This document shows, piece after piece, positions 45,121 to 53,932 of a stretch of DNA of 64,000 nucleotides. The DNA comes from Aminomonas paucivorans DSM 12260. GTDB lineage: Bacteria > Synergistota > Synergistia > Synergistales > Synergistaceae. A program made the position numbers and the translations under genes. Position 1 is the stretch's first letter. Each line of letters starts with the position of its first letter. Location: the NCBI RefSeq assembly GCF_000165795.1, contig NZ_CM001022.1, forward strand, positions 186,001-250,000, in the 5' to 3' direction. Below the pieces are notes generated by a model that ran no database searches, was not told the DNA's origin, and saw only the letters and a program-made list of their open reading frames with translations.

Positions 45121-46101
45121 ATGGGCTGGAAACCGCTTGTTTGGATCATCGACGAGGAGTGGCCGGACTACTCCGTGGAGACGGGACTGCTGGAAGAGGC
45201 TTTTCCGGGGTGCGACATCCGTTTTTCCGGGAACGACTACGCCGCGGACCTGGAGGCCTTCGGCGCGGAAGCCGACGCGGTGCTCTGCCAGATCTACGTG
45301 GAGATGCCCCGGGCGACCCTGGAGCGGATGGGGCGCTGCCGGGTGGTGTCGGTCTTCGGCGGGGGCTTCGACCGGGTGGACACGGAGGCGGCTCGGGAGC
45401 GGGGCATCCAGGTGACCTTCGTGCCGGGGTACTGTGTGGAGGACGTGTCGGACCACGTCCTCGCCTCCCTCTACCACGCCAACAAACGCATCACCGCCTA
45501 CGGGGAGGCCCTTCGGCGGGGCATCTGGGGCGCCCAGGCGGTGGAGAGGCCGGCGCGCCGGATCTGCGGGTCCACCCTCACCGTGGTGGGACTGGGGCGC
45601 ATCGGCAGCGCCACCGCCCGCAAGGCCGCCGCCCTGGGGATGCGGGTGCTGGCCTTCGATCCCTACGTGTCCGACGAGGCCTTCGCGGCGGCGGGGGCGG
45701 AGCGGGTCTCCTGGGAGCAGGGCTTCCGGGAGGCGGACTTCCTGAGCATCCACGCCAAGCTGACCCCGGAGACGGAGGGGCTGGTGGGGGCCCGGGAGCT
45801 GGGGTGGATGAAGCCCTCGGCGACCGTGGTCAACACCGCTCGGGGGCCCATCCTGGACGAGGACGCCCTGGTGGCGGCGGTGCGGGACGGGCGTCTCGCC
45901 GGGGCCTATCTGGACGTGATCCGCACCGAACCCCCGGTGTTGTCGGACCCGGTGTTCCACTGTCCCGGCATCCTGGTGACCCCTCACATCTCCTACCTCT
46001 CGGAGCAGTCCTTCCTGGAGCTGCGCACCCGGGCGACGACCAATGCCGTCCGGGTGCTCCAGGGGCTGCCGGTGGAAGATTCGGTGGAGGCCGTGGGTTG
46101 A
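45121..46101 (+). CDS. D-2-hydroxyacid dehydrogenase, NAD(P)-dependent
   Basis: The 326-residue protein has the full dehydrogenase signature. The NAD motif is VVGLGRIGSATARKAAALGMRVLAFDP. GGGFDRVDTEAARERGI, DFLSIHAKLTPETEGL and VNTARGPILDEDAL follow, with the catalytic Glu in VIRTEPPV and His in VTPHISYL. These enzymes reduce 2-oxo acids or oxidise D-2-hydroxy acids. Context with AcnX suggests it acts on a keto acid or cyclic imino/hydroxy intermediate from the same pathway. It is the first structural gene of the island. Confidence 0.88.
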   Translation: MGWKPLVWIIDEEWPDYSVETGLLEEAFPGCDIRFSGNDYAADLEAFGAEADAVLCQIYVEMPRATLERMGRCRVVSVFGGGFDRVDTEAARERGIQVTFVPGYCVEDVSDHVLASLYHANKRITAYGEALRRGIWGAQAVERPARRICGSTLTVVGLGRIGSATARKAAALGMRVLAFDPYVSDEAFAAAGAERVSWEQGFREADFLSIHAKLTPETEGLVGARELGWMKPSATVVNTARGPILDEDALVAAVRDGRLAGAYLDVIRTEPPVLSDPVFHCPGILVTPHISYLSEQSFLELRTRATTNAVRVLQGLPVEDSVEAVG

Positions 46102-46147
46102 AGACAAGACACAAAGGGGGCGCAAAGGCCCCGAGGAGGCGTGACGG

Positions 46148-47356
46148 GTGAGACTCAGCGACGAACAGAAACGGATGTACGACGGTTCCCGGGGGCCGGG
46201 GGTCCAGAAGGCCATGGAGCTGCTGGTGGCCCTGGGGAAGGCTTTCGATGCGGAGGAGATGATCCCCGTGAGCCGGACCCACGTGGCCCTGAGCGGCCAG
46301 GAGGGGGACACCTACTGGTGCGAACTCCTGGTGAACGGCGGGGCTCGCGCGGTGGTCCCCCCCACCACCAACCCCGCCTGGGACACCCAGACCCTGACGC
46401 GGCACTACGACGTGACCCCCGGGGAGCTGGACCTGGCCCTGCGCACCGTGGACGTGTACCGCCGCATCGGGGCGGTGCTCACCTTCTGCTGCACCCCCGA
46501 GCTGGCGGGGAACGTGCCCACCTTCGGGGAGCACGTGGCCTTCTCCGAGTCCAGCGCCACCCCCTACGTGAACTCCGTCCTGGGGGCCCGTTCCAACCGG
46601 GAGTCCTCCGTGAGCGCCCTGGCCTCCGCCGTCACCGGGATCACCCCCCTCTACGGCCTGCACTTCCGGGAGAACCGGCTGGGGACGTTCCTGGTGGACG
46701 TGGAGGCTGCGCCGAAGGAGCCCTACGACTGGGGCCTGTTGGGCTGGTACGTGGGCAAGCGGGTGGGGGCCCAGGTGCCGGTGTTCCGGTTCCGAAACCT
46801 TCAGGGACGTCCCTCCCCGGAGGCGCTGCTCTACCTGGGGGCGGAGCTGAACACCAGCGGGGCGGTCCCCCTGTACCACATCCTGGGGGTTACCCCGGAG
46901 GCTCCGGACGAGGCCGTCGCCTTCGGGGGGCACAGACCCGCCGGGAGCCTCTCCGTGACGGACCGCAACCTGGAGGAACAGGAGGCGGAGCTTTCGGAGA
47001 AGGGCGGGAAGATCAACCTGGTGATGCTGGGGTGTCCTCACTATTCCTACGCCCAGCTTCGGGAGCTGGATCGCCTCCTGGCGGGGCGCACCGTCTCCGT
47101 GCCCTTCTGGGTGCTCACCTCCGGGGATGCCATGGAGCTGGCCCGGCGAAGCGGCGAACTGGCCCGCATCGAGGCCTCCGGGGCCCGGCTGGTGCCGGAT
47201 ACCTGCATCGACGAGCCCTGTTGGAAGTCCTTCGAGGGGGGGCTGGGGGTCACGGACTCCCCCAAGTGCATGTACTACCGGGAGAGGCGGGGGCAGCCCT
47301 TCGTGATCCGGCGCCTCGGGGAGTGCGTGGAAGCCGCCGTGAAGGGAGAGATCTAG
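46148..47356 (+). CDS. Aconitase X, catalytic (large) subunit
   Basis: The 402-residue protein matches the AcnX catalytic domain: PVSRTHVALSGQEGDTYW, PPTTNPAWDTQT, LTFCCTPELAGNVP, VAFSESSATPYVNSVLGARSNRES, LVMLGCPHYSYAQLREL and a C-terminal YRERRG region. The Cys residues in FCCTPEL, GCPHYS, DTCIDEPCW and KCMYY could ligate an iron-sulfur cluster as in the family. Known AcnX enzymes dehydrate cis- or trans-3-hydroxy-L-proline, or mevalonate 5-phosphate in archaea. The start is GTG at 46148 after GAGG. The separate small subunit gene follows, so this is the split (two-subunit) form. Substrate is inferred only from context. Confidence 0.88.
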   Translation: MRLSDEQKRMYDGSRGPGVQKAMELLVALGKAFDAEEMIPVSRTHVALSGQEGDTYWCELLVNGGARAVVPPTTNPAWDTQTLTRHYDVTPGELDLALRTVDVYRRIGAVLTFCCTPELAGNVPTFGEHVAFSESSATPYVNSVLGARSNRESSVSALASAVTGITPLYGLHFRENRLGTFLVDVEAAPKEPYDWGLLGWYVGKRVGAQVPVFRFRNLQGRPSPEALLYLGAELNTSGAVPLYHILGVTPEAPDEAVAFGGHRPAGSLSVTDRNLEEQEAELSEKGGKINLVMLGCPHYSYAQLRELDRLLAGRTVSVPFWVLTSGDAMELARRSGELARIEASGARLVPDTCIDEPCWKSFEGGLGVTDSPKCMYYRERRGQPFVIRRLGECVEAAVKGEI

Positions 47357-47358
47357 CC

Positions 47359-47784
47359 TTGGAGTACGAGGAAAAGCGCTATCGCTGCCGCAGCATCGTC
47401 AAGGGATCCGGGGAGGGGGAGGCCATCGTCTCCCGGGAGGCCATGTGCTTCTACCTCTGCGATCCCGAGACGGGGACGGTGATCGAGAAGAACCACCCCC
47501 TCCAGGGGCGGAGCATTGCCGGGAAGGTGCTGGTGCTCCAGTCCGGCAAGGGCAGCTCGGTGGTGCAGGTGGACGGGTTCTACCAGCTCTCGGTGAAGGA
47601 GACCCTCCCCGCCGCCATCGTGGTGCGGGAGACGGAGCCCGTGCTGGTCTCCTCCGCCGTGGTGGTGGGGGAGCCCATGGTGGATCGGGTGGAGGCGGAC
47701 CCCTTCGAGATCATCCGGGACGGGGACTGGGTCCGGGTGGACGGGGAGGCCCAGGAGATCCTGGTCCGGCGTCCCCGGGTCTGA
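47359..47784 (+). CDS. Aconitase X, swivel-domain (small) subunit
   Basis: The 141-residue protein is the DUF126/AcnX small subunit: RCRSIVKGSGEGEAIVSREAMCFY, LCDPETGTVIEKNHPLQGRSIAGKVLVLQSGKGSS and RETEPVLVSSAVVVGEPMVDR, represented by their SGEGEA, GKGSS and PLQGRS key positions. It docks to the large subunit to close the active site. The start is TTG at 47359, eight bases after GGGAGAG and two bases after the large subunit stop. No ATG is present near the N terminus. Confidence 0.85.
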   Translation: MEYEEKRYRCRSIVKGSGEGEAIVSREAMCFYLCDPETGTVIEKNHPLQGRSIAGKVLVLQSGKGSSVVQVDGFYQLSVKETLPAAIVVRETEPVLVSSAVVVGEPMVDRVEADPFEIIRDGDWVRVDGEAQEILVRRPRV

Positions 47785-47922
47785 GGAAGAGCAGGAGAAG
47801 GCCGTCGCCTTCGCGGAGGGAGGAGATCCCGGAAAGCCGCGCACCGTGAAAGCTCCACGCGCCCGGAACCTGGCGTCCAGCCGCCCCTCGGGGCGGGAGA
47901 TGGAAAAACGGGAGGGATTGGG

Positions 47923-48933
47923 ATGTTGAAGAACCGCGTGTTCGTCGCACTGGCCCTGGTGGCCGCCCTGCTCTGCTTCGCCGCCGTTCCGTGCTTCGCC
48001 GCCAAGGCGGAGGTCACCATCAAGGTAGGCTACATCCTGCCGGAGACCCAGTCGGACCACATCATCATGCGGGACGTGTTCAAGAAGGACGTGGAGTCCA
48101 AGTCCGGCGGCCGGATCAAGGTGGAGCTGTACCCCAACGCCCAGCTCGGGGGAGACCGGGAACTCATCGAGTCGGTGCAGCTGGGGACCATCCAGATGGC
48201 CATCCCCGCCACCTCCGCCCTGGCGGGCTTCGAGAAGCGCTTCCAGGTCTTCGACCTGCCCTTCCTCTTCAAGTCCAAGAAGGCGGCCTACAAGGCCCTG
48301 GACGGGGAACTGGGCAAGAAGATCGACGCCCTCCTGCCCCCCCTGCGGATGGTCAACCTGGGCTACGGGGAGAACGGCTACCGCCACGTCACCAACAACC
48401 GGGGTCCCGTCACCAAGCCCGCGGATCTGAAGGGCCTGAAGCTCCGCACCATGGAGAACCCCATGCACATCGCCTTCTTCAAGCTCCTGGGCGCCAACCC
48501 CACCCCCATGAACTTCGGGGAACTCTACACGGCGCTGCAGCAGAAGACCGTGGACGGGGAGGAGAACCCCATCTCCCTGGTCTACACCTCCAAGTTCTAC
48601 GAAGTGCAGAAGTTCTACTCCCTCACCGGGCACGTCTACAGCGCCACCATGCTCCTCACCAACAAGGCCTTCTTCGAGAAGCTCCCCAAGGATCTCCAGA
48701 AGGTGGTGGCCGACGCGGCCCGGCGCTACGTGACGGAGCAGCGGAAGCTGTCGGACAAGCAGGAGCAGAAGTTCCTGGCGGACCTGAAGAAGGCGGGGAT
48801 GCAGATCAACGACCTCACGCCGGAGCAGAAGGCCGCCTTCGTGAAGGTCACCCAGCCCGTGTACGATCAGTTCAAGGACCAGCTCGGCGCGGACCTGGTG
48901 GAGGCGGCGAAGAAGGTCGCCAACGAGAAGTAG
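47923..48933 (+). CDS. TRAP transporter solute-binding protein, DctP family
   Basis: The 336-residue precursor has a signal peptide (VALALVAALLCFAAVPCFA). A DctP domain follows: VGYILPETQSDHIIMRDVFKKD, KVELYPNAQLGGDRELIESVQLG, LKGLKLRTMENPMHI and PTPMNFGELYTALQQKTVDGEENP. The conserved Arg in KLRTMENP would contact a substrate carboxylate. The GTVDGEE-type region is typical of receptors for small carboxylates or cyclic imino acids. It is followed by the DctQ and DctM genes, forming a complete tripartite system within the AcnX island. Confidence 0.93.
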   Translation: MLKNRVFVALALVAALLCFAAVPCFAAKAEVTIKVGYILPETQSDHIIMRDVFKKDVESKSGGRIKVELYPNAQLGGDRELIESVQLGTIQMAIPATSALAGFEKRFQVFDLPFLFKSKKAAYKALDGELGKKIDALLPPLRMVNLGYGENGYRHVTNNRGPVTKPADLKGLKLRTMENPMHIAFFKLLGANPTPMNFGELYTALQQKTVDGEENPISLVYTSKFYEVQKFYSLTGHVYSATMLLTNKAFFEKLPKDLQKVVADAARRYVTEQRKLSDKQEQKFLADLKKAGMQINDLTPEQKAAFVKVTQPVYDQFKDQLGADLVEAAKKVANEK

Positions 48934-49018
48934 TTCCTGAGCCACCCTCCGCCCCCTGCCCCCGCGGCGGGGGGCGGATCACCGGGGCCTCCGGGCCCCT
49001 CAAGGAAGGGATCCCGTG

Positions 49019-49504
49019 ATGCTCAAAAAATGGTTCGACAACGCCGAGGAGTACCTCCTGGTGGGGAGCCTGGCGTTCAACGTGGTCCTGGTGTTCTTCC
49101 AGGTGGTCATGCGGTACGTGTTCCAGAACTCCCTCTCCTGGAGCGAGGAGCTGGCCCGGTACATCTTCCTCTGGCAGACCTGGCTGGGGGCGAGCTACGC
49201 CGTGAAGGAGCACCGGCACCTGCGGGTGGAGATGCTGGCGGACCGCTTCAAGGGGCGGGCCCGGCTGGTCTTCGAACTTTTCGTGCTGGTGGTCTGGTTC
49301 GGCTTCAGCGGCTTTCTCGCCTACCAGGGATACCAGATGACCTCGTTCCTCGCCCAGAGCGGCCAGACCTCCGCGGCCATGCAGATCCCCATCTCCTGGG
49401 CCTACGCCTCCGTCCCCGTGGGCTGCGGCCTCATGGCCCTTCGTCTGGTGGGGGAGATTCGGCGGGTCTTGGCCGAGGCCCTCGCCACCCCCAAGGAGGT
49501 CTGA
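49019..49504 (+). CDS. TRAP transporter small permease, DctQ family
   Basis: The 161-residue membrane protein has four TM segments with DctQ hallmarks: FFQVVMRYVFQNSLSWSEELARYIFLWQTWLGASYAV, with key motifs RYVF, SWSEE and WQTWLGA, and later EHRHLRVEML. GTG at 49016 would add one residue. DctQ holds the receptor-permease complex together. It sits between dctP and dctM with five bases to the latter. Confidence 0.92.
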   Translation: MLKKWFDNAEEYLLVGSLAFNVVLVFFQVVMRYVFQNSLSWSEELARYIFLWQTWLGASYAVKEHRHLRVEMLADRFKGRARLVFELFVLVVWFGFSGFLAYQGYQMTSFLAQSGQTSAAMQIPISWAYASVPVGCGLMALRLVGEIRRVLAEALATPKEV

Positions 49505-49508
49505 TCCC

Positions 49509-50795
49509 GTGGAAGCCCTCATCCTCTTCGGACTGCTCATCGTCCTCATCGCCCTGTCCATCCCCATCGGCATCACCCTGGGGCTGGCCACCGCCGTCAG
49601 CTTCGCCCTCACCAGCGACATCCCCCTGGTGATCCTGGCGCAGAAGTCCTTCTCCGCCCTGGACTCCTTCCCCCTCCTGGCCATCCCCTTCTTCATCCTG
49701 GCGGGGGCCCTCATGAGCTACGGGGGAATCTCCAAACGCCTGGTGGCCCTGGCGGAGGCCCTGGTGGGCTTCATCGTGGGCGGCCTGGCCATGGTCACCG
49801 TCCTGGCCTGCATGTTCTTCGCCGCCATCTCCGGCTCCGGCCCCGCCACCGTGTCCGCCATCGGATCCTTCATGATCCCCGCCATGCGGGAGAGGAAGTA
49901 CGCGGGGGCCTTCGCCACCGCCGTCACCGCTGCCGCGGGGACCATCGGGGTCATCATCCCCCCCTCCATCCCCTTCGTCATCTACGCCGTGGTGTCCGGC
50001 GCCTCCGTGGGGGAGCTGTTCATCGCCGGGGTCGTGCCGGGGGTGCTCATCGGCATTGCTCTCATGGTGGTGTGCTACTTCACCGCCCGAAAGCGGGGTT
50101 ACCAAAGCTCCGCCGAGCCCCCCTCCTTCGCCCGGGTGGGCAAGGCCTTCCGGGAGGCGGTGTGGGCCCTCATCGTCCCCATCATCATCCTGGGGGGCAT
50201 CTACGGGGGGATCTTCACTCCCACGGAGGCGGCGGTGGTGGCGGTGGTCTACTCCGTGTTCATCGGCAAGTTCGTCTACCGGGAGCTGGACTTCAAGACC
50301 CTCTACGACGCCCTGAAGGACGCGGTGCTGGTGAACGGAGCCACGTCCTTCATGATCGGCCTCTCCATGGCCTTCGCCGCGTACCTCTCCATGGCCCAGA
50401 TCCCTGCCATGATGGGGGAATGGCTTCTGTCCGTCTCCTCCAGTCCCGTCACCACCCTGATGATCATCAACGTGTTCCTGCTCATCATCGGGTGTTTCGT
50501 GGACAACATCGCCGCGGTGATCATCCTCACCCCCATCCTGCTGCCCGTGGTGACCCAGCTGGGCATCGACCCGGTGCACTTCGGGCTCATCATGACGGTG
50601 AACCTGGCGGTGGGGTTCATCACCCCGCCCTACGGCATCAACCTCTTCGTGGGGTCCGCCGTTTCGGGGGAGTCCATCGAGGACATCTCCCGGGAGGTGA
50701 TGCCCCTCATCGCGGTGATGATCCTGTGCCTGCTCCTCTTCACCTACGTGCCCCAGACCAGCATGGCCCTGGTGGAGCTGTTTCGGCACCACTAG
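49509..50795 (+). CDS. TRAP transporter large permease, DctM family
   Basis: The 428-residue protein has about twelve TM segments and DctM motifs: SFPLLAIPFFILAGALMSYGGI, FFAAISGSGPATVSAIGSFM, IIPPSIPFVIYAVVSG, GIFTPTEAAVVAVVYS and GFITPPYGINLFVGSAVSG. It is the transport subunit for sodium-coupled uptake with DctP and DctQ. The start is GTG at 49509. A textbook terminator follows, so the dehydrogenase-AcnX-TRAP genes form one transcription unit ending here. Confidence 0.94.
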   Translation: MEALILFGLLIVLIALSIPIGITLGLATAVSFALTSDIPLVILAQKSFSALDSFPLLAIPFFILAGALMSYGGISKRLVALAEALVGFIVGGLAMVTVLACMFFAAISGSGPATVSAIGSFMIPAMRERKYAGAFATAVTAAAGTIGVIIPPSIPFVIYAVVSGASVGELFIAGVVPGVLIGIALMVVCYFTARKRGYQSSAEPPSFARVGKAFREAVWALIVPIIILGGIYGGIFTPTEAAVVAVVYSVFIGKFVYRELDFKTLYDALKDAVLVNGATSFMIGLSMAFAAYLSMAQIPAMMGEWLLSVSSSPVTTLMIINVFLLIIGCFVDNIAAVIILTPILLPVVTQLGIDPVHFGLIMTVNLAVGFITPPYGINLFVGSAVSGESIEDISREVMPLIAVMILCLLLFTYVPQTSMALVELFRHH

Positions 50796-50816
50796 GGGGT
50801 TCCGCGTCCCTTCCCG

Positions 50817-50846
50817 GCGGCCCTTCGGGGCCGCCTTTTTTTTTCG
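50817..50846 (+). terminator. Rho-independent terminator after the TRAP genes
   Basis: An 8-bp stem (GGCGGCCC with GGGCCGCC) with a TTCG loop is followed by ten T. Confidence 0.95.
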
Positions 50847-50912
50847 GGTCGAAGACAGAAGAATCGGAGGGTTACGAAACAACGGTTGAATTATTGTGAA
50901 TTAGACAAACTA

Positions 50913-50941
50913 TTGAATGCCCGACTTGTATGGAGTAAGAT
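50913..50941 (+). promoter_or_regulatory. Promoter of the dehydrogenase cluster
   Basis: TTGAAT (50913-50918) and TAAGAT (50936-50941) are exactly 17 bases apart in an AT-rich island. A second TTGAAT lies at 50885, and TTGT/ACAA arms (within 50894-50908) could form an operator. Confidence 0.5.
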
Positions 50942-50946
50942 CAAAT

Positions 50947-51330
50947 CCCCGGTGTTCCCCAGAGCCGAGGGAAGGGGGTGCGGGCATGGAACGGGTTTTT
51001 TCCTTTCTGTCCACCCAAAGGGGGACCGAATCTCCCCTGGGTCGCGCCGTCCGCCCGTGCTGCCCCATCCTTCCCGCCGGTCTGGGGTGCCTGAACCACG
51101 CCCGGGGCCTTTCCCGGGGCTGTCAGGTCCGCCCCCCCGCCCTTTTCTTCCCCTTCTGAAAACCAGCCATGCACCACGGTCCCGTCCGCCCCGTCCCGAA
51201 GCGGGTGACTTGCGCGTCCGCAGGCTCCCTGCCCTTGGGGTGCTGCATGGGATCGGCACGCGGGGGCTCGAGGGTGCCCCGGCGTCATGAGGGTTGGACC
51301 CGTCTGGTCGTCCAAAGGGAGGTAGAGAAG
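50947..51330 (+). other. Long leader/intergenic region without a recognised gene
   Basis: About 380 bases separate the promoter from the first ATG of the oxidoreductase genes. The region contains a hairpin at 51014-51041 (CCCA/TGGG plus GGGG/CCCC arms). A spurious-looking open frame with Pro/Cys-rich translation begins at 50986. No known riboswitch consensus was recognised. It may hold a regulatory RNA structure. Confidence 0.4.
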
Positions 51331-52476
51331 ATGCATCAACGAACCGCCGACGTGATCATCGTAGGGGGAGGCGTGCACGGCTGCGCCGGAGCCTACGAAC
51401 TTGCCAAGGCCGGCGTCAAGGTGGCCCTCTTCGAGGCGAACTATCTGTCCTCGGGGGGGTCGGGGCGTTCCGCCGCGGGGATCCGGCAGCACTTCGGCAC
51501 CGAGGTGAACTGCCGCCTGGCCCAGTACAACGTGCAGTGCTTCACCCATCTGGAGGAGGAGCTGGGGGCGGAGCTTCCCCTGGACTACGCCCAGTGGGGC
51601 TACATGTGGGTGGCCTACACCGATTCCTGTCTGGACCAGCTGAAGAAGAACGTGGATCTCCAGAACAGCCTGGGGACCCCTTCGGTCATCATGACCCCCG
51701 GCGAGGTGAAGGCCAAGTGGCCCTATCTGCGCCTGGACGGGATCATCGGGGCGGCCTTCTGCCATCAGGACGGGCACATCAACCCCCAGACCATGACCAT
51801 CGCCTACGGCCGTCAGGCGGAGCGCCTGGGAGCCACCGTGAAGACCCACAGCCCCGTGGAGCGCCTCCTGGCCTCGGGGGACAAGATCACCGGGGTGGTG
51901 GTGAACGGGGAGGAGTGGCACGCCGACAAGGTGGTGCTCACCGCCGGTCCCTGGTCCACCCCTCTGGCCGCCACGGTGGGGGTGGAGCTTCCCGTGTCCC
52001 CGGAGCGGCACAACCTGCTGGTGACGGAGCAGGTGGAGCCCTTCCAGTGTCCCATGGTGCTCTGTTTGGACGACGGGGCCTACTTCAAGCAGTGCCCCAA
52101 CGGGTCCTTCTTCCTGGGTCGGGACGACGCGGGGGAGCCCAAGACCACCGAGAGCGGCAACTCCTGGAAGTTCCTGGAGGGGGTCACCAAGAGCGTCCTC
52201 TCCCGCATCCCCGTCCTGTCGGGGGTCCGGGTGGTGCGCCAGTGGTCCGGACCTTACGACAACACCCCGGACCACCAGGCCATCATCGACTGGGCGCCCG
52301 TGGAGGGGCTTCTCATCAACTGCGGGTGGAGCGGCCACGGACTGCAGTTCGGTCCCAGCGGCGGCCGGCTCATCCGGGAGATGGTCACCGGCCAGCCCAC
52401 CTTCGTGGACATCCGCCGGTTCCGTCTGGCCCGGTTCGCGGAGAACGACCTGTTCTTCGAACCCGCCTACATCTAG
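51331..52476 (+). CDS. DAAO-family FAD-dependent oxidoreductase (HcnC/sarcosine-oxidase-beta-like)
   Basis: The 381-residue protein begins with an FAD motif (VIIVGGGVHGCAGAYELAKAG, acidic FEANYL) and SGGSGRSAAGIRQHF. It ends with IIDWAPVEGLLINCGWSGHGLQFGPSGG, the DAAO signature. Family members oxidise secondary or primary amines (sarcosine, glycine, proline, D-hydroxyproline). ATG at 51331 is chosen because GGGAGG stands nine bases before it and the FAD motif follows directly. The four downstream genes encode partner subunits, so the enzyme is a membrane- or electron-carrier-linked dehydrogenase rather than an oxygen-using oxidase, as fits an anaerobe. Confidence 0.85.
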   Translation: MHQRTADVIIVGGGVHGCAGAYELAKAGVKVALFEANYLSSGGSGRSAAGIRQHFGTEVNCRLAQYNVQCFTHLEEELGAELPLDYAQWGYMWVAYTDSCLDQLKKNVDLQNSLGTPSVIMTPGEVKAKWPYLRLDGIIGAAFCHQDGHINPQTMTIAYGRQAERLGATVKTHSPVERLLASGDKITGVVVNGEEWHADKVVLTAGPWSTPLAATVGVELPVSPERHNLLVTEQVEPFQCPMVLCLDDGAYFKQCPNGSFFLGRDDAGEPKTTESGNSWKFLEGVTKSVLSRIPVLSGVRVVRQWSGPYDNTPDHQAIIDWAPVEGLLINCGWSGHGLQFGPSGGRLIREMVTGQPTFVDIRRFRLARFAENDLFFEPAYI

Positions 52477-52501
52477 GACCTGAGGGAAGGAGGTTCCGTC
52501 C

Positions 52502-52822
52502 ATGCGCATGATCGACGAACATCCGATCTTGGAGTACCGCCACGGGCAGCGGGTGAAGTTTTCGTTTGACGGCCGGGAGATGGAGGGGTACGAAGGGGAG
52601 CCCATCGCCATGGCCCTTCACGCCAACGGAGTGCGGATCTACCGGGAGACGCCGGAGATGAAGCGTCCTCGTGGGTTCTTCTGCGCCATCGGGAAGTGCA
52701 GCAGCTGTTTCATGGTGGTGGACGGGGTTCCGAACGTGCGGACCTGCGTGACCCCCCTGACGGCGGGGATGAACGTCCAGACCCAGCGGGGCAAGGGCAC
52801 CGTGGCCCTGGAAGAAGCCTAG
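52502..52822 (+). CDS. HcnA-like [2Fe-2S] subunit
   Basis: The 106-residue protein has a ferredoxin-like beta-grasp domain: HGQRVKFSFDGREMEGYEGEPIAMAL, then RPRGFFCAIGKCSSCFMVVDG and VRTCVTP. The Cys spacing C-x4-C-x2-C...C fits a plant-type [2Fe-2S] centre as in HcnA and the alpha-N-terminal domain of sarcosine oxidase. It would carry electrons from the flavoprotein subunits. ATG at 52502 follows AAGGAGG. Confidence 0.85.
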   Translation: MRMIDEHPILEYRHGQRVKFSFDGREMEGYEGEPIAMALHANGVRIYRETPEMKRPRGFFCAIGKCSSCFMVVDGVPNVRTCVTPLTAGMNVQTQRGKGTVALEEA

Positions 52823-52836
52823 GGGGGCAGGGGAGA

Positions 52837-53931
52837 ATGAAGACCACCGACATCCTGGTCATCGGCGGCGGGGCCGCAGGGCTTTCCGCCGCGGCGGAGG
52901 CGGCCTCCGCGGGCGCGAAGGTCACCATCCTGGAAAGCGACCTCCAGCTGGGAGGCCAGCTCATCAAGCAGACCCATAAGTTCTTCGGGAGCAAGGACGA
53001 GTACGCCGGCACCCGGGGCTACAAGATCGCGGACATCCTCCTGGAGGAGATCCGGTCGGCGGGGGATCGGGTGGAAGTGCACACCAACACCACCGTCACG
53101 GGGTACTACCGGGAAGACGGCACCATCACCGCCATGCGGGGAGAAGAGGAGTACTTCCGGGTCCAGGCCAAGAAGGTCGTGGTGGCCACGGGGGCCCAGG
53201 AACGCCTCATCCCCTTCCCCAACAACGACCTTCCGGGGGTGTACGGCGCGGGAGCCGTGCAGACCCTCATGAACGTCTACGGCGTCCTGCCGGGCAAGCG
53301 GGTCCTCATGGTGGGGGCGGGGAACATCGGCCTCATCGTCAGCTACCAGCTCATGCAGGCGGGAGTGGACGTGGTGGCGGTGGTGGAAGCCATGCCCAAG
53401 ATCGGCGGCTACTGGGTGCACGCCGCCAAGATCCGCCGCCTGGGGGTTCCCATCTACCTCCAGCACAGCATCAAGGAAGCCTACGGCAAGGACGTCATCG
53501 AAGGGGCCACCATCCAGGAAGTGGACAACACCTGCAGCGGCATCGGGAACGAAAAGCGCATCGACTGCGACATCATCTGCATGGCCGTGGGCCTGTCGCC
53601 CACCACGGAACTCTGCTGGCAGGCGGGATGCGCCATGCAGTACGTCCCCCAGCTTTGCGGATACGTCCCCAAGCGGGACCGGACCATGCGGACCAGCCAC
53701 CCGGACCTGTGGATCGCCGGAGACGCCTCGGGGATCGAAGAAGCCAGTGCGGCCATGGTGGAAGGTCGCATCGCGGGCCTGAACGCCGCCGCGAGCCTGG
53801 GCCTTCCCGTGAAGGCGGAGGGCATGAAGGAATACTGGCAGCGCCTGGACCACCTCCGGGCGGGAGAAGTGGGAGAGAAGATCCGCTCCGGCATCGGCCA
53901 GGTACTCGTGGACACCTGGGAGGGCAAATGA
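52837..53931 (+). CDS. HcnB-like FAD/NAD-linked oxidoreductase subunit
   Basis: The 364-residue protein has an FAD site (ILVIGGGAAGLSAAAEAASAG), the ATG motif VVVATGAQERLIPFP, NNDLPGVYGAGAVQTLMN, an NAD-type site (VLMVGAGNIGLIVSYQL) and a final LWIAGDASGIEEASAAMVEGRIAG. This is the HcnB/opine-oxidase A/proline dehydrogenase alpha arrangement. It probably passes electrons between the DAAO-type subunit, the iron-sulfur proteins and NAD or ferredoxin. It lies two bases upstream of the ferredoxin subunit gene. Confidence 0.87.
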   Translation: MKTTDILVIGGGAAGLSAAAEAASAGAKVTILESDLQLGGQLIKQTHKFFGSKDEYAGTRGYKIADILLEEIRSAGDRVEVHTNTTVTGYYREDGTITAMRGEEEYFRVQAKKVVVATGAQERLIPFPNNDLPGVYGAGAVQTLMNVYGVLPGKRVLMVGAGNIGLIVSYQLMQAGVDVVAVVEAMPKIGGYWVHAAKIRRLGVPIYLQHSIKEAYGKDVIEGATIQEVDNTCSGIGNEKRIDCDIICMAVGLSPTTELCWQAGCAMQYVPQLCGYVPKRDRTMRTSHPDLWIAGDASGIEEASAAMVEGRIAGLNAAASLGLPVKAEGMKEYWQRLDHLRAGEVGEKIRSGIGQVLVDTWEGK

Positions 53932-53932
53932 C

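Noticed and set aside
50917-51159. Possible small protein in the long leader of the dehydrogenase cluster
   Set aside because: The translation is Pro/Arg/Cys-rich with no hydrophobic or domain pattern and begins inside the promoter. I treat the region as leader.
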